Assembly (NCBI RefSeq): GCF_024385575.1
Contig: NZ_JANFMV010000001.1
Location: 2,137,681-2,201,680 of the forward strand
Length of the DNA stretch: 64,000 nucleotides
Reading direction: 5' to 3'
DNA from: Rhizobium sp. NRK18
Lineage (GTDB): Bacteria; Pseudomonadota; Alphaproteobacteria; Rhizobiales; Rhizobiaceae
In this document: positions 25,599-35,512 of the stretch, in pieces
How positions within the stretch are numbered: position 1 is the stretch's first letter
Layout: each line of letters begins with the position of its first letter
The notes under the pieces: generated by a model
What the model was told of the DNA's origin: nothing
The model's database searches: none
Seen by the model: the letters and a program-made list of their open reading frames with translations, nothing else
Position numbers and translations under genes: made by a program

Positions 25599-27017
25599 CT
25601 AGATGCCGAAGCCGAACCACCAGCTCGCAAGGCCGAGAAAGGCGAAGAAGCCGGTCACATCGGTAACCGTCGTCACGAAAACGGACGATGCGATGGCCGG
25701 GTCGGCGCCGAGCTTGTCGAGGAGCAGCGGCAGCAGGATCCCCGCCATGGCGGCGGCCATCATGTTGATGATCATGGCCGCGGCGATGACGCCGCCCAAT
25801 TGCGGATTTCCAAACCAGAGGCCCGCGACTATGCCGATGATGACGGCGAACAGCAATCCATTCGCCAGACCGACGCCAGCCTCCCTGCGAATGATGCGGC
25901 CGGCATTGTAGATATCGAGGTCGCGGGTCGCGAGCGCGCGCACCGTCACGGTCATCGTCTGCGTGCCGGCATTGCCGCCCATGGAGGCAACGATCGGCAT
26001 CAGCACGGCCAGCGCGATCATCTTCTCGATCGAGCCGTCGAACAGGCCGATGACGGATGCCGAGAGGACCGCCGTACCAAGATTGATCAACAGCCAGAGG
26101 AAACGCGAGCGGACCGTCGAGGCGACATTGTCCGACAGTTCTTCGTCACCGACACCACCCATGCGCTTGATGTCTTCTTCGGCTTCCTCATGGATCATGT
26201 CGACGACGTCGTCGATGGTCAGGACGCCGACCAGACGGCCGTTCTCGTCGGTGACGGCGGCAGACAGCAAGTCGTACTGCTCGAAAAGCTGCGCGGCCTC
26301 TTCCTGGTCCATCTCGGCCGGGATCGGATGGTTGGTATCGCGCATGATGTCTTCGACCTTGGTCTGCCGCTTGGCGCGCAGAATGCGGTCGAGATCGACG
26401 GCACCGAGCAGCTTGAAGGTCGGATCGACAACGAAGATCTGGGTGAAGCTTTCGGGAAGGTCCTCGTCCTCGCGCATGTAGTCGATGGTCTGGCCGACGG
26501 TCCAGAATGGCGGTACCGCGACGAATTCCGTCTGCATCCGGCGACCGGCCGAGCTTTCCGGATAATCGAGGGCGCGCCGCAGCCTTACCCGTTCGGTGAA
26601 CGGCAGCTTGGAGAGGATTTCCTCCCGGTCCTCGTCGTCAAGGTCTTCCAGAATGAAGACGGCGTCGTCCGAATCCAGCTCGGTGATCGCAGCCGCCACC
26701 TTGTCGTTCGGCAGCTGTTCGACGATCTCGAGGCGGATCGCTTCATCCACCTCGGTCAGCGCAGTCATGTCGAACTCGTCGCCGAGCAGATGGACCAGCG
26801 CCAGGCGCTGCTCGGACATCAGCGATTCAAGCAGGTCACCGAGTTCGGATTCGTGCAGAGAGACGACATGCTGGCGAAGATACAGCAGATCGCGGTCGGC
26901 AATGGCGGCGCCGACCATGGCGAGGAAGTCGGAACGAATCGAACCGTCCTCGTCGTAGATGTCCTCCTGCTCGGTCTCGGCGGGACGCTCGCGGATGTCT
27001 TCGTCGGTCTCTGTCAT
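25599..27017 (-). CDS. mgtE: Magnesium transporter MgtE
   Basis: A 472-residue Mg2+ channel. Order of domains: MgtE N domain (residues about 45-145, with helical repeats such as FILEDLDDEDREEILSKLPF), two CBS domains (about 150-270, including GVLTIDDVVDMIHEEAEEDIKRMGGV) that gate by Mg2+ binding, and five C-terminal transmembrane helices beginning FLWLLINLGTAVLSASVIGLF. The pore segment LMPIVASMGGNAGTQTMTVTVRALA is intact. The acidic N-terminal 30 residues are a variable extension. No Mg-responsive leader was recognised upstream. Confidence 0.96.
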   Translation of the reverse strand: MTETDEDIRERPAETEQEDIYDEDGSIRSDFLAMVGAAIADRDLLYLRQHVVSLHESELGDLLESLMSEQRLALVHLLGDEFDMTALTEVDEAIRLEIVEQLPNDKVAAAITELDSDDAVFILEDLDDEDREEILSKLPFTERVRLRRALDYPESSAGRRMQTEFVAVPPFWTVGQTIDYMREDEDLPESFTQIFVVDPTFKLLGAVDLDRILRAKRQTKVEDIMRDTNHPIPAEMDQEEAAQLFEQYDLLSAAVTDENGRLVGVLTIDDVVDMIHEEAEEDIKRMGGVGDEELSDNVASTVRSRFLWLLINLGTAVLSASVIGLFDGSIEKMIALAVLMPIVASMGGNAGTQTMTVTVRALATRDLDIYNAGRIIRREAGVGLANGLLFAVIIGIVAGLWFGNPQLGGVIAAAMIINMMAAAMAGILLPLLLDKLGADPAIASSVFVTTVTDVTGFFAFLGLASWWFGFGI

Positions 27018-27265
27018 GTGCCGGCTGTCTCCGCAATTCCCAAGCAGCCGCCCAGCCCGATTTCTCTCATGGCAATGGCGACTGAAAACCCAATGTGAAC
27101 AACACGATGAAAAGACCGCGCGGTATCCGCGCCGGGCCCCCTTTAACTTTGCTAACCCATTAGAATGGGAACGTCCACCTTTGTTGATGGTTCCCTTGCA
27201 AATTGCCTTGACCCACTTGAGTCTGGCTCTAGAACGATCCGCATTTGCGACCCGCAGGAGCCGCC

Positions 27266-27763
27266 ATGGCCGTCAGACCGATCCTCGTCTTCCCCGACCC
27301 GCAACTCGAGCGGAAGGCAGAAACCGTCACGGAATTCGACGAGAGGTTGAAGCAGCTTGCCGATGATCTGCTCGATACCATGCGTGCAGCGCCCGGCGTC
27401 GGCATCACGGCGCCGCATATTGGCGTCCTGCAGCGGCTGACGGTGATCGAACTCGACCGCAGCGTACCGGCCATGATCCTGGTCAATCCCGAGATCGTCG
27501 ACGCATCGGCCGAACAGTCGACCCACGACGAAGGCAGTGTCTCCATGCCGGGCGCGATCGCGCCGGTGATGCGCCCGAAGGCGATTCGCGTGCGCTACCA
27601 GACGTTGACGGGTGACGTGATGGAGGAGGATGTCGATGGCTTTCTCGCCACCTGCATCCAGCATGAGGTCGATCAGCTCGACGGCATCTTCTGGCTGAAG
27701 CGGCTATCGAAACTGAAACGGGACCGGCTCGTCAAGAAGTGGACGAAGGACAGAGCTCGCTAA
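27266..27763 (+). CDS. Peptide deformylase-like protein lacking two metal ligands
   Basis: A 165-residue protein from ATG 27266, with AGGAG upstream. The deformylase fold is clear ([37 protein letters not shown]), but all three catalytic motifs are altered. Motif 1 reads [10 protein letters not shown] (Gln replaced by His51). Motif 2 reads EGSVS (metal-binding Cys replaced by Ser91). Motif 3 reads HEVDQLDG, keeping His133 and Glu134 but replacing the last metal ligand His by Gln137. Normal Fe2+/Zn2+ deformylase activity is unlikely, and a housekeeping def should exist elsewhere. Its 3' end overlaps the convergent lipB gene by 32 nt. Confidence 0.88.
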   Translation: MAVRPILVFPDPQLERKAETVTEFDERLKQLADDLLDTMRAAPGVGITAPHIGVLQRLTVIELDRSVPAMILVNPEIVDASAEQSTHDEGSVSMPGAIAPVMRPKAIRVRYQTLTGDVMEEDVDGFLATCIQHEVDQLDGIFWLKRLSKLKRDRLVKKWTKDRAR

Positions 27764-28490
27764 CGGACTGGTCGGCATCGTCGGTGACTGTCGACCCGAA
27801 TACCGATTCGAAGGATTGCCGCAGCAGGATGTCCACGTCATGCATGGCGACGGGCAGGCCGAGATCGACGAGGCTCGTGACGCCGAATTCGCTGATGCCG
27901 CATGGTACAATGCCGGTGAAATGGTCGAGATCCGGGTCCACATTTAGCGAAAAGCCGTGAAAGCTCACCCAGCGGCGCAAGCGAATGCCCAGAGCCGCCA
28001 CCTTGTCCTCGGCCACCGCGCCATTCGGCAGGAGCGGCTTTTCCGGACGGCGCACCCAGACGCCGACCCTATCCTCGCGCCGCTCGCCGCGGACATTCAT
28101 CAAGTCGAGCGCACCGATGACCACCTCTTCCAGCGCCGCTACAAAGGCGCGGACGTCCTGCTTGCGCTTCTTCAGGTCGAGCATGACGTAACCGACGCGC
28201 TGGCCGGGGCCGTGATAGGTGTATTCACCACCTCGCCCGGTCGCATGGACCGGAAACCGGCCGGGCATGACGAGGTCCTTTTCATCGGCACTGGTGCCGG
28301 CGGTATAGAGCGGCGGATGTTCGAGCAGCCAGACGAGTTCGGGGGCCTTGCCATCGGCGATCGCCGCAACCTCGCGCTCCATCGTGGCGAGCGCCTCATC
28401 GTAATCGACGGGCGTGCGGGCGATCCGCCAGCGCACCGGCGGCGTGCCATCCACAGGCAACATCGATGTGGTGATTTCCGTCCGCTGCAT
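27732..28490 (-). CDS. lipB: Octanoyl-[acyl carrier protein]:protein N-octanoyltransferase
   Basis: A 252-residue LipB that moves octanoate from ACP to lipoyl domains, the first step of lipoate synthesis; GcvH, encoded in this window, is one acceptor. Motifs: [40 protein letters not shown], catalytic lysine in [19 protein letters not shown] and catalytic cysteine in [16 protein letters not shown]. The C-terminus has a 25-residue extension that overlaps the convergent deformylase-like gene. Length otherwise normal. Confidence 0.96.
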   Translation of the reverse strand: MQRTEITTSMLPVDGTPPVRWRIARTPVDYDEALATMEREVAAIADGKAPELVWLLEHPPLYTAGTSADEKDLVMPGRFPVHATGRGGEYTYHGPGQRVGYVMLDLKKRKQDVRAFVAALEEVVIGALDLMNVRGERREDRVGVWVRRPEKPLLPNGAVAEDKVAALGIRLRRWVSFHGFSLNVDPDLDHFTGIVPCGISEFGVTSLVDLGLPVAMHDVDILLRQSFESVFGSTVTDDADQSVSELCPSSTS

Positions 28491-28626
28491 CGCTTCAAAC
28501 CGTTTTGGACCAATTTACCGGCGCTTTCTGGCAGAAATGGCACCGTCCAGCAAGCTTGCCATACATAGGCAAGGTCGGCGAAAATCCCCAGTCCGCGGCA
28601 CGGGAAAAAAATCTGTCATACTGCTC

Positions 28627-28655
28627 TTGTGCACCCCCCATGCTTTTGCTACATG
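28627..28655 (+). promoter_or_regulatory. Promoter candidate for tRNA-Leu
   Basis: TTGTGC (28627-28632) and TACATG (28650-28655) are separated by 17 nt and lie about 34 nt before the tRNA. Both hexamers are moderate matches, so this is a plausible rather than proven promoter. Confidence 0.35.
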
Positions 28656-28688
28656 CACCGCGCCGACAGCAAATCGGCCTACCACGAT

Positions 28689-28773
28689 GCGGTCGTGGCG
28701 GAATTGGTAGACGCGCAGCGTTGAGGTCGCTGTGGGGCAACCCGTGGAAGTTCGAGTCTTCTCGACCGCACCA
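28689..28773 (+). tRNA. tRNA-Leu, anticodon GAG
   Basis: An 85-nt class II tRNA including an encoded CCA end. Acceptor strands GCGGTCG and CGACCGC pair perfectly with A as discriminator. The D arm contains the G-G of AATTGGTAGAC. The anticodon stem CAGCG/CGCTG closes the loop TTGAGGT with GAG at 28723-28725. A long variable arm precedes the T arm with GTTCGAGTC. It reads CUU/CUC leucine codons. An intrinsic terminator follows immediately. Confidence 0.95.
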
Positions 28774-28802
28774 AAAAAACCCGGCTTTCAGCCGGGTTTT
28801 TT
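28774..28802. terminator. Intrinsic terminator after tRNA-Leu
   Basis: ACCCGGC (28779-28785) pairs with GCCGGGT (28791-28797) around a TTTCA loop, flanked by A-run and T-run. It can act for the tRNA on the plus strand and for the XRE regulator gene on the minus strand. Confidence 0.85.
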
Positions 28803-28843
28803 GTTGCCTGCAAATGACTTGCGCCCTGAAGGCCGTGATGGCG

Positions 28844-29236
28844 TCAGGCGTCCTGCCGGGCCGATTCCAGCCGAGCGATATTGGCGGACAGGCCTTCGAT
28901 CAGCCGGCCCATTTCGCCATACATGTCGTTAAGGCGCGACAGTTGTGCACGCATCAGTCCGATCGACGCGCCGGCATCCGTTTCCGGGCCCGCACCCTGC
29001 CCCGTCATCAGCCAGACCGGCGACACGCCGAGAATGCCCGCGAGGTTGACGAGCCTTGACGGACGCGGTTCCGCACGGTCGCTTTCCCAGGCCTGCAGGG
29101 TTGCGAGCTTGACGCCGAGCTGGTTGGCAACCGCCTTGATCTCCAGGCCGGCGGCGTCTCGTGCCGTCAACAGCCGACCGCCAAGCGTATCGTCGCTGTC
29201 CCGGCCCATGACGCCGGATTCTATCGCTGCTTCCAC
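28844..29236 (-). CDS. XRE-family helix-turn-helix regulator
   Basis: A 130-residue protein from GTG 29236, which has AAAGGAGAG 6 nt upstream. The HTH_3 domain covers about residues 15-72: LGGRLLTARDAAGLEIKAVANQLGVKLATLQAWESDRAEPRPSRLVNLAGILGVSPVWLMTG. A C-terminal helical segment (QLSRLNDMYGEMGRLIEGLSANIARLESA) looks like a dimerisation coiled coil. A perfect 6-bp palindrome sits 29 bp before the start and may be its own operator. Confidence 0.85.
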   Translation of the reverse strand: MEAAIESGVMGRDSDDTLGGRLLTARDAAGLEIKAVANQLGVKLATLQAWESDRAEPRPSRLVNLAGILGVSPVWLMTGQGAGPETDAGASIGLMRAQLSRLNDMYGEMGRLIEGLSANIARLESARQDA

Positions 29237-29264
29237 TCTGATCTCTCCTTTTCTGGCGCCTGCC

Positions 29265-29280
29265 GTCCCATGAGTGGGAC
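29265..29280. promoter_or_regulatory. Perfect palindrome upstream of the XRE gene
   Basis: GTCCCA-TGAG-TGGGAC, 29 bp upstream of the XRE regulator start. It is a good candidate for autoregulation because XRE dimers bind short inverted repeats. The rest of the 307-nt spacer 29237-29543 shows nothing I can name. Confidence 0.45.
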
Positions 29281-29543
29281 AGAAGTACGCGCGGTTACGA
29301 GGCGCTCCGGCGCAATCAGCGCGGCATCGAGCCACGCGGCCGGAACAATCTACGTCCCAAGAAGGCGGTGCCCGTCGGCAACCTTTCCGCCCCCTTCAGT
29401 TGTCGGGATAGGTCTTCATAAGGCCTTGAGTGCAAAAGAGCCACCCCTGCAGGCCGATAGCGACCGGAAGGCGGGTTGCGCTATTGATTCGCGCGCCGCT
29501 TGATGATTGAGATTGCCGGCCCCATCATCCGGTCGAATCTCTC

Positions 29544-30491
29544 ATGTCACACGCCGCCTCCTCGTCCACGGAAAGCCCGCTGCAGGGCGTCATTCTGATG
29601 GGCTCCGCCATGTTCATCCTGCCGATCATGGATGCAATCGCCAGACATATGGCAGTCAGCGAAGGCATGGCGCCGGCGCAGGTCACATTCTACCGCTTCC
29701 TGTTCCAGCTTGTGGCCATCATTCCCTTCTTCCTCATTCCCGGCACGCGGCTAACGCTGCGGTCCGAGCGGCCCTGGCTCAACATCTTTCGCGGCGTCCT
29801 GCATGGCGGCGCCACGCTTTGCTTCTTCACCGCCGTCAAATACATGCCGTTCGCGGACGTGTTCGCAATTTACTTCGTCGAACCCTTCATCCTGACCGGC
29901 CTCTCTGCCGTGTTCCTCAAGGAGCAGGTCGGATGGCGTCGCTGGACGGCGATCGGCATCGGGTTCATCGGCGCCCTCATCGTCATCCAGCCGAGCTTCG
30001 AGAAGTTTGGCCTGATCTCGCTACTGCCGCTTGCCTGTGCCGCGCTTTTCGCCTTCTACATGTTCCTCAACCGCGCCGCCGGGGTGAAGGATGCACCGGT
30101 GACGATGCAGACCATGGCCGCGATCGGCGGCATGGCGATCATGGCCGTGGCGCTGGGGACCGCGGGCGGCGCCGGCCTGCCGGATTTCGCGCCATCGCTG
30201 CCGAAGTCACTGTCCGGCCTGCTGCTACTGCTCCTGCTCGGCGCGATCTCCGGTTACGGTCACATCCTCGTGGTACGCGCTTTCCGGCTGGCGCCGATGT
30301 CCCTGCTCGCGCCGCTGCAGTATTTCGAGATCATCGCCGCCAGCCTGCTCGGCTATTTCCTGTTCGGCGAATTTCCCAGCGGCAGCAAGTGGCTGGGGAT
30401 CGGCATCATCGTCGGATCCGGCCTGTTCATCATCTGGCGTGAACAGGTGCGCGCAAGCAAGGCCGCAAAAGCCTCGGCAAGCCTTCATTAA
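29544..30491 (+). CDS. EamA/DMT-type transporter
   Basis: A 315-residue protein with ten membrane helices in two EamA repeats of about 145 residues. First repeat: GVILMGSAMFILPIMDAIARHMAVSEGMAPAQVTFYRFLFQLVAIIPF through AIGIGFIGALIVIQP. Second repeat from LISLLPLACAALFAFYMFLNRAAG to WLGIGIIVGSGLFIIWREQ, including the typical APLQYFEIIAASLLGYFLFGEFP segment. This group exports or imports small metabolites; substrate unknown. Confidence 0.92.
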   Translation: MSHAASSSTESPLQGVILMGSAMFILPIMDAIARHMAVSEGMAPAQVTFYRFLFQLVAIIPFFLIPGTRLTLRSERPWLNIFRGVLHGGATLCFFTAVKYMPFADVFAIYFVEPFILTGLSAVFLKEQVGWRRWTAIGIGFIGALIVIQPSFEKFGLISLLPLACAALFAFYMFLNRAAGVKDAPVTMQTMAAIGGMAIMAVALGTAGGAGLPDFAPSLPKSLSGLLLLLLLGAISGYGHILVVRAFRLAPMSLLAPLQYFEIIAASLLGYFLFGEFPSGSKWLGIGIIVGSGLFIIWREQVRASKAAKASASLH

Positions 30492-30565
30492 CCATCGCAT
30501 TTTCCACTATCTCAACGAATGGCCTTTAGGCTTTCTGCAGTTTCATGATGAAACCGGAGAAAACC

Positions 30566-31258
30566 ATGAATGGATTTCGCCTCGCTTTTCCGGCCAGTGC
30601 AATTGCCGGAAAAGACGAGCTGACGGCTGCTGACGTGGCCGTGCTGCGCAAATATATCTTTCCTAACGGCGTGCTGTGCCATCAGGACGCGACGACGCTT
30701 CTGGTGCTGAACGGCTGCTGTCCCGTCAAGTGTCCCGAATGGGAACGCTATTTCGTCGAATCTCTCGCCCAGTTCGTCCTCCACTACTGCTACCCGCAAG
30801 GGTCGCTTGATGAGGTCAACGCCGACTGGATCGAAGCGACGCTCGCGACGGACGGTGTCATCAATTCACGGCTCGAACTCGATGCCCTGCTGCACATCAT
30901 GGAGCTGTCGGCCGAGGTTCCGCCAAGCCTGTCGCGGCTGGCTCTCGACCAGCTCCACCATGCGCTGCGGGACAATACGGGCCCGCTTCGGTCAGCGCCG
31001 AGGCCGGAGGAAAAAGGCATCGACAGCGCGGACATGGATTTCATCATCAAGGTGTTGCGCAATGATTTCGCGGGAGAACACCTCCGCCTCGCAAGCGAGC
31101 AGATCGGCGCGCTGTTGCGCATCGCCGACGTCGTGGCGGGCCGCCAGAACGTCGATGGGTGGGAGCCGTTGCTGAAGGCGGTCAGCCTGCGCCGTGGCAC
31201 TGTCCCGATGCGCGCGCCTGCCCTGCATCTTGCCGCAAGGAGGCGGGAAGGCGCATGA
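30566..31258 (+). CDS. Hypothetical protein (230 aa)
   Basis: Start at ATG 30566 (MNGFRLAFPASAIAGKDELT), with GGAG 7 nt upstream. A soluble, mostly helical protein. The first half contains LTAADVAVLRKYIFPNGVL and NGCCPVKCPEWERYFVESLAQFVLHYCYP, with five cysteines that could bind metal. The second half contains IDSADMDFIIKVLRNDFAGEHLRLASEQIGALLRIADVV, which has an EF-hand-like or TerB-like flavour, but I cannot place it. Two hairpins follow before the S2P-like gene. Confidence 0.7.
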   Translation: MNGFRLAFPASAIAGKDELTAADVAVLRKYIFPNGVLCHQDATTLLVLNGCCPVKCPEWERYFVESLAQFVLHYCYPQGSLDEVNADWIEATLATDGVINSRLELDALLHIMELSAEVPPSLSRLALDQLHHALRDNTGPLRSAPRPEEKGIDSADMDFIIKVLRNDFAGEHLRLASEQIGALLRIADVVAGRQNVDGWEPLLKAVSLRRGTVPMRAPALHLAARRREGA

Positions 31259-31269
31259 CGGCTAAAATT

Positions 31270-31301
31270 GCGCCAATGATGGCGCGGCTTTCTTAAGCCG
31301 C
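31270..31301 (+). terminator. Tandem short hairpins after the 230-aa gene
   Basis: GCGCCA-ATGA-TGGCGC (31270-31285) is followed by GCGGCTT-TCTT-AAGCCGC (31284-31301). Neither has a proper U-tract, so termination is uncertain. They lie 12-43 nt after the stop codon at 31258. Confidence 0.35.
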
Positions 31302-31348
31302 CCATGGCAGGTTGATCCGGGCTGGAAAACGATGGGAAGAGGTCGTTC

Positions 31349-32611
31349 ATGAACTACGCGATAGCTGCGGTTTCCCTCCTGGTCCTCAATCTCGGCATTC
31401 TCTGGCTGCTGATGGCCGCGCCCATAGGGCTGCGGACGATCCGGGTCCGGCGTCACTTCGACAGCGAACCCAATCGCATCTGGGAGGCATTGTACCCGCT
31501 CGGCAAGGCGGCCGACTGGCATCCTTCCGTCATCTCCAGCCAACCTTTGCCTGGCGAACCGGGTCTCGTGGAACGCAGCCTGTCGCACCTCGACAGCAAG
31601 GGTCGCCCAATCGTCCGCCGCCTTGCCGTCGAAAAACTGCCCGGCGCGGCCTTGGCCTACGAAGCCCGCATCGTCGAGGACAGCGCCCTCGATCCGTCCT
31701 TCTGGCAGGCCTATGTCGAACGGACGGCCGTGACACCGTCGGAAGGCGGCTGCGAGGTGACGATCGAACACACGGACCGCTATCGCGGCCTGGCCTTTAT
31801 GATCTTCCGCTATTTCGCGATGCGCCGTGAAGTCCGGGCGTTGGGACAATGGCTGAAATCGGGCCGCAGTTCGACGGCAGGAGTTTTCGAGCATCCGCTG
31901 ACGCAGACGGGCATGGCAATCCTCTCGACGCTGATCCTCTGGCCCTTCTTCGGCCTCCATCCGGCGGGGCTGATGCTCTCGACCATGCTGACGGTGGTGA
32001 TCGTCATCCACGAACTCGGGCACATGGCCGCCTATCGTGCATTCGGCCACACCTCGGCCCGGATGATCTTCATCCCGCTCCTTGGCGGCGTCGCCATCGG
32101 CGGCAGGCCTTACGACACGCGGTTCGAGGTCGCGACCTGCGCACTCCTTGGCGCCGGCATGTCCGCCCTCCTGTTTCCGGTCGCCGTCTTGTTTCATCAG
32201 GCGGTGGAGGCCGCATGGCTGTCGCAGGCCTTCGACCATCCGGCGCTGATGTTCCTGCTCATCCTCGGCGCCTTCAACCTCTTGAACCTCTTGCCGATGT
32301 CGCGCTTCGACGGCGGCCAGATCATCCGCCAGCTGTTCGATTCGAAGCGCATGCTCGTGACCGCCAGCTTCGGGATCGCCTGCGTCATCCTATGGGTCGG
32401 CTATCGCATCGATCTTCCGCAGAACGCGCTCTTGGCCGGGATGGCGGTCTTCACGCTTGTGAGCCTGCTCGGTGCTTCGAACGTCAAGCCGCGCTTCGCC
32501 CTCGAGGAGATGCGGCCGGCGGAGCGGCTGATGGCGGGCTTCGGGCTCTATGCGGCCCTCTTCATTCACGGCTTCGCCGTGATCTATGCCTGCGACCGTC
32601 TTTTCGGCTGA
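31349..32611 (+). CDS. SRPBCC domain fused to a site-2 protease-like membrane metalloprotease
   Basis: A 420-residue protein of unusual build. One hydrophobic segment (residues 4-24) is followed by an SRPBCC/START-like domain (about 30-170): VRRHFDSEPNRIWEALYPLGKAADWHPSV, then CEVTIEHTDRYRGLAFMIFRYF. The rest is an M50/S2P-type membrane protease with zinc motif HELGH (221-225) and the third ligand in NLLPMSRFDGG (Asp321), plus about six helices. No PDZ domain. The family cleaves transmembrane substrates; the lipid- or ligand-binding module at the N-terminus could sense a small molecule. No sigma or anti-sigma gene is adjacent. Confidence 0.85.
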   Translation: MNYAIAAVSLLVLNLGILWLLMAAPIGLRTIRVRRHFDSEPNRIWEALYPLGKAADWHPSVISSQPLPGEPGLVERSLSHLDSKGRPIVRRLAVEKLPGAALAYEARIVEDSALDPSFWQAYVERTAVTPSEGGCEVTIEHTDRYRGLAFMIFRYFAMRREVRALGQWLKSGRSSTAGVFEHPLTQTGMAILSTLILWPFFGLHPAGLMLSTMLTVVIVIHELGHMAAYRAFGHTSARMIFIPLLGGVAIGGRPYDTRFEVATCALLGAGMSALLFPVAVLFHQAVEAAWLSQAFDHPALMFLLILGAFNLLNLLPMSRFDGGQIIRQLFDSKRMLVTASFGIACVILWVGYRIDLPQNALLAGMAVFTLVSLLGASNVKPRFALEEMRPAERLMAGFGLYAALFIHGFAVIYACDRLFG

Positions 32612-32744
32612 ACGGTCACCCCCTCCGCCTTCAAACGGCTGCGGCGCGAAAAGGCCCTCGCACGTCGTCTTTGCCCTTGAGATTGGCGCGCTCCCCGTGG
32701 CAAAGTCCGCGCCAATCAACGCATCCAAAAAGGGAGATACATCC

Positions 32745-33871
<1,127 letters not shown>

Positions 33872-33872
<1 letters not shown>

Positions 33873-34348
33873 TGCCTGCCGGGGGCAGCTATCAGGTCGA
33901 CGTGCGGAGGATGGAGGCATTTTCCGCACGTGATCTCTACGACCTTCTGAAACTGCGCGTCGACGTCTTCGTCGTCGAGCAGGCCTGCCCCTACCCCGAG
34001 CTGGATGGCAAGGATGTCGATGCCTTGCACTTGCGGTTGCTCGATGGCGCGCAACTGCTGGCCGCCGCCCGCCTTTTCATCCCCTCCGAAACAGAGACGC
34101 CGGCCCGCATCGGGCGCGTCGTCGTCTCGCCTAACCATCGCGGCCGGCGCCTCGGCGAGGCGGTGATGCACGAAGCAATGAAGGTCTGCGAGACAGAGGC
34201 TCGCGGCAGCGGCATCGCCCTTTCTGCCCAGGCCCATCTCGCCGGCTTCTACGCGTCGCTCGGCTTTCAGGCGGTCTCGGAAGAATATCTGGAAGACGAC
34301 ATCCCGCATATCGACATGCTGCGGCCTGCCGCCGCAGCGGTCGCCTGA
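33872..34348 (+). CDS. GNAT family N-acetyltransferase (ElaA-like)
   Basis: A 158-residue GNAT protein. FSARDLYDLLKLRVDVFVVEQACPYPELDGKDVDALHL is the ElaA-type N-terminus, and RIGRVVVSPNHRGRRLGEAVMHEAM carries the acetyl-CoA pyrophosphate loop (R/Q-x-x-G-x-G/A type). Its ATG overlaps the TGA of the dehydrogenase gene (TGATG), so the two are translationally coupled. Substrate unknown. Confidence 0.9.
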
Positions 34349-34366
34349 CAGAATGGCCGCTTCGCA

Positions 34367-34831
34367 ATGATCTATGTCGACGCCGACGCCTGTCCCGTCA
34401 AACCGGAAATCCTCAAGGTGGCCGAGCGGCATCACCTGCCGGTGACACTGGTCGCCAATTCCGGCTTACGGCCCTCGCGTGATCCGATGGTCAAGATCGT
34501 CATCGTCTCGGCCGCCTTCGATGCAGCCGACAACTGGATTGCCGAACGCGCCGGTGCCGGCGATATCGTGATCACGGCCGACGTGCCGCTCGCGGTCAGG
34601 TGTGTCGAGGCCGGCGCGATGGTGACCGGGCCGACCGGCCGCATCTTCGACAGCACCAATATCGGCATGGCGAGCGCCATGCGCGACCTGTCCCAGCACC
34701 TGCGCGAAACCGGTGAAAGCAAGGGCTATAACGCCGCCTTTTCCCAACGCGACCGCTCCAATTTCCTGCAGGTGCTCGACCAGCTCTGCCGTCGAGCCAT
34801 CAGCACCGGGTCAAACGAGGACCGAGCCTGA
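34367..34831 (+). CDS. UPF0178 / DUF188 family protein (YaiI/YqxD-like)
   Basis: A 154-residue protein starting MIYVDADACPVKPEILKVAERH. The DADACPVK N-terminus, VIVSAAFDAADNWIAERAGAGDIVITADVPLA core and GRIFDSTNIGMASAMRDLSQHLR segment define DUF188, a PIN-like fold with conserved aspartates. A nuclease role is suspected for the fold but unproven. It lies 18 nt after the GNAT gene and 2 nt before the DUF1345 gene. Confidence 0.93.
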   Translation: MIYVDADACPVKPEILKVAERHHLPVTLVANSGLRPSRDPMVKIVIVSAAFDAADNWIAERAGAGDIVITADVPLAVRCVEAGAMVTGPTGRIFDSTNIGMASAMRDLSQHLRETGESKGYNAAFSQRDRSNFLQVLDQLCRRAISTGSNEDRA

Positions 34832-34833
34832 CC

Positions 34834-35490
34834 ATGGCGAACGCACTCACGAGTTTCGTTCACACGCGCCATGGACCGTTCCTCATCGGCGTCGGCGCCG
34901 CAGCAATCGCCGCCATTCCGTCCATCCTCGTCACGCCCGCCATCGCCGTTCAGCTAATCACGATCGCCTTCTTCGTCGCCTACCTCGCGAGCATGGCGGT
35001 GAAGATCCCCCAATTGACCGCGGCGCAGCTGAAAAAGCACGCGGCCAATTCCGATGAGCCGACATGGCTCATCGTCGTTGTCGCCCTGGTGGCGGTGGCC
35101 GTCTGCGTCGTATCCCTGTTCACGCTGACGATCGAAAAGGGATCCGCCGGCACGCTCGTGCTCGCGCTCGCCTCCGTCATTCTCGGCTGGATGACCATCC
35201 ACACCATGACCGCCATGCACTATGCCCACCGCTACTGGCAGCCCGGACCGGCCGCCAAGGACGGGAGCCGCGGCACGGCCGGCGGGCTGGATTTCCCCGG
35301 CAACGACGAGCCTAACGGCCTCGACTTTCTCTATTTCTCCTTTGTCATCGGAATGACGGCACAGACTTCGGATGTCGGCATCACCACGTCACGCATGCGC
35401 GGCATGAACCTCATTCACGCCGTCATCTCGTTCTTCTTCAACACCATTCTCATCGCCGCCGCCGTCAATGTTGCGGTGTCGATCGCCTGA
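34834..35490 (+). CDS. DUF1345 family membrane protein
   Basis: A 218-residue integral membrane protein with five or six helices. FFVAYLASMAVKIPQLTAAQLKKHAANSDEPTWLIVVVALVAVAVCVVSLFTL and TIHTMTAMHYAHRYWQPG are typical of DUF1345, as is NGLDFLYFSFVIGMTAQTSDVGITTSRMRGMNLIHAVISFFFNT. The late GMTAQTSDVGITT segment resembles a channel selectivity region, so a channel or transporter role is possible. Function unknown. It lies inside the formaldehyde operon, 22 nt before the S-formylglutathione hydrolase gene. Confidence 0.9.
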   Translation: MANALTSFVHTRHGPFLIGVGAAAIAAIPSILVTPAIAVQLITIAFFVAYLASMAVKIPQLTAAQLKKHAANSDEPTWLIVVVALVAVAVCVVSLFTLTIEKGSAGTLVLALASVILGWMTIHTMTAMHYAHRYWQPGPAAKDGSRGTAGGLDFPGNDEPNGLDFLYFSFVIGMTAQTSDVGITTSRMRGMNLIHAVISFFFNTILIAAAVNVAVSIA

Positions 35491-35512
35491 ACAAAATCTG
35501 CGGAGTTACCTC

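Noticed and set aside
27732..27763. Overlap of the deformylase-like and lipB genes as a sign of a frameshift
   Set aside because: Both proteins end with family-appropriate C-termini and the genes are convergent; a 32-nt overlap of 3' ends needs no error to explain it.
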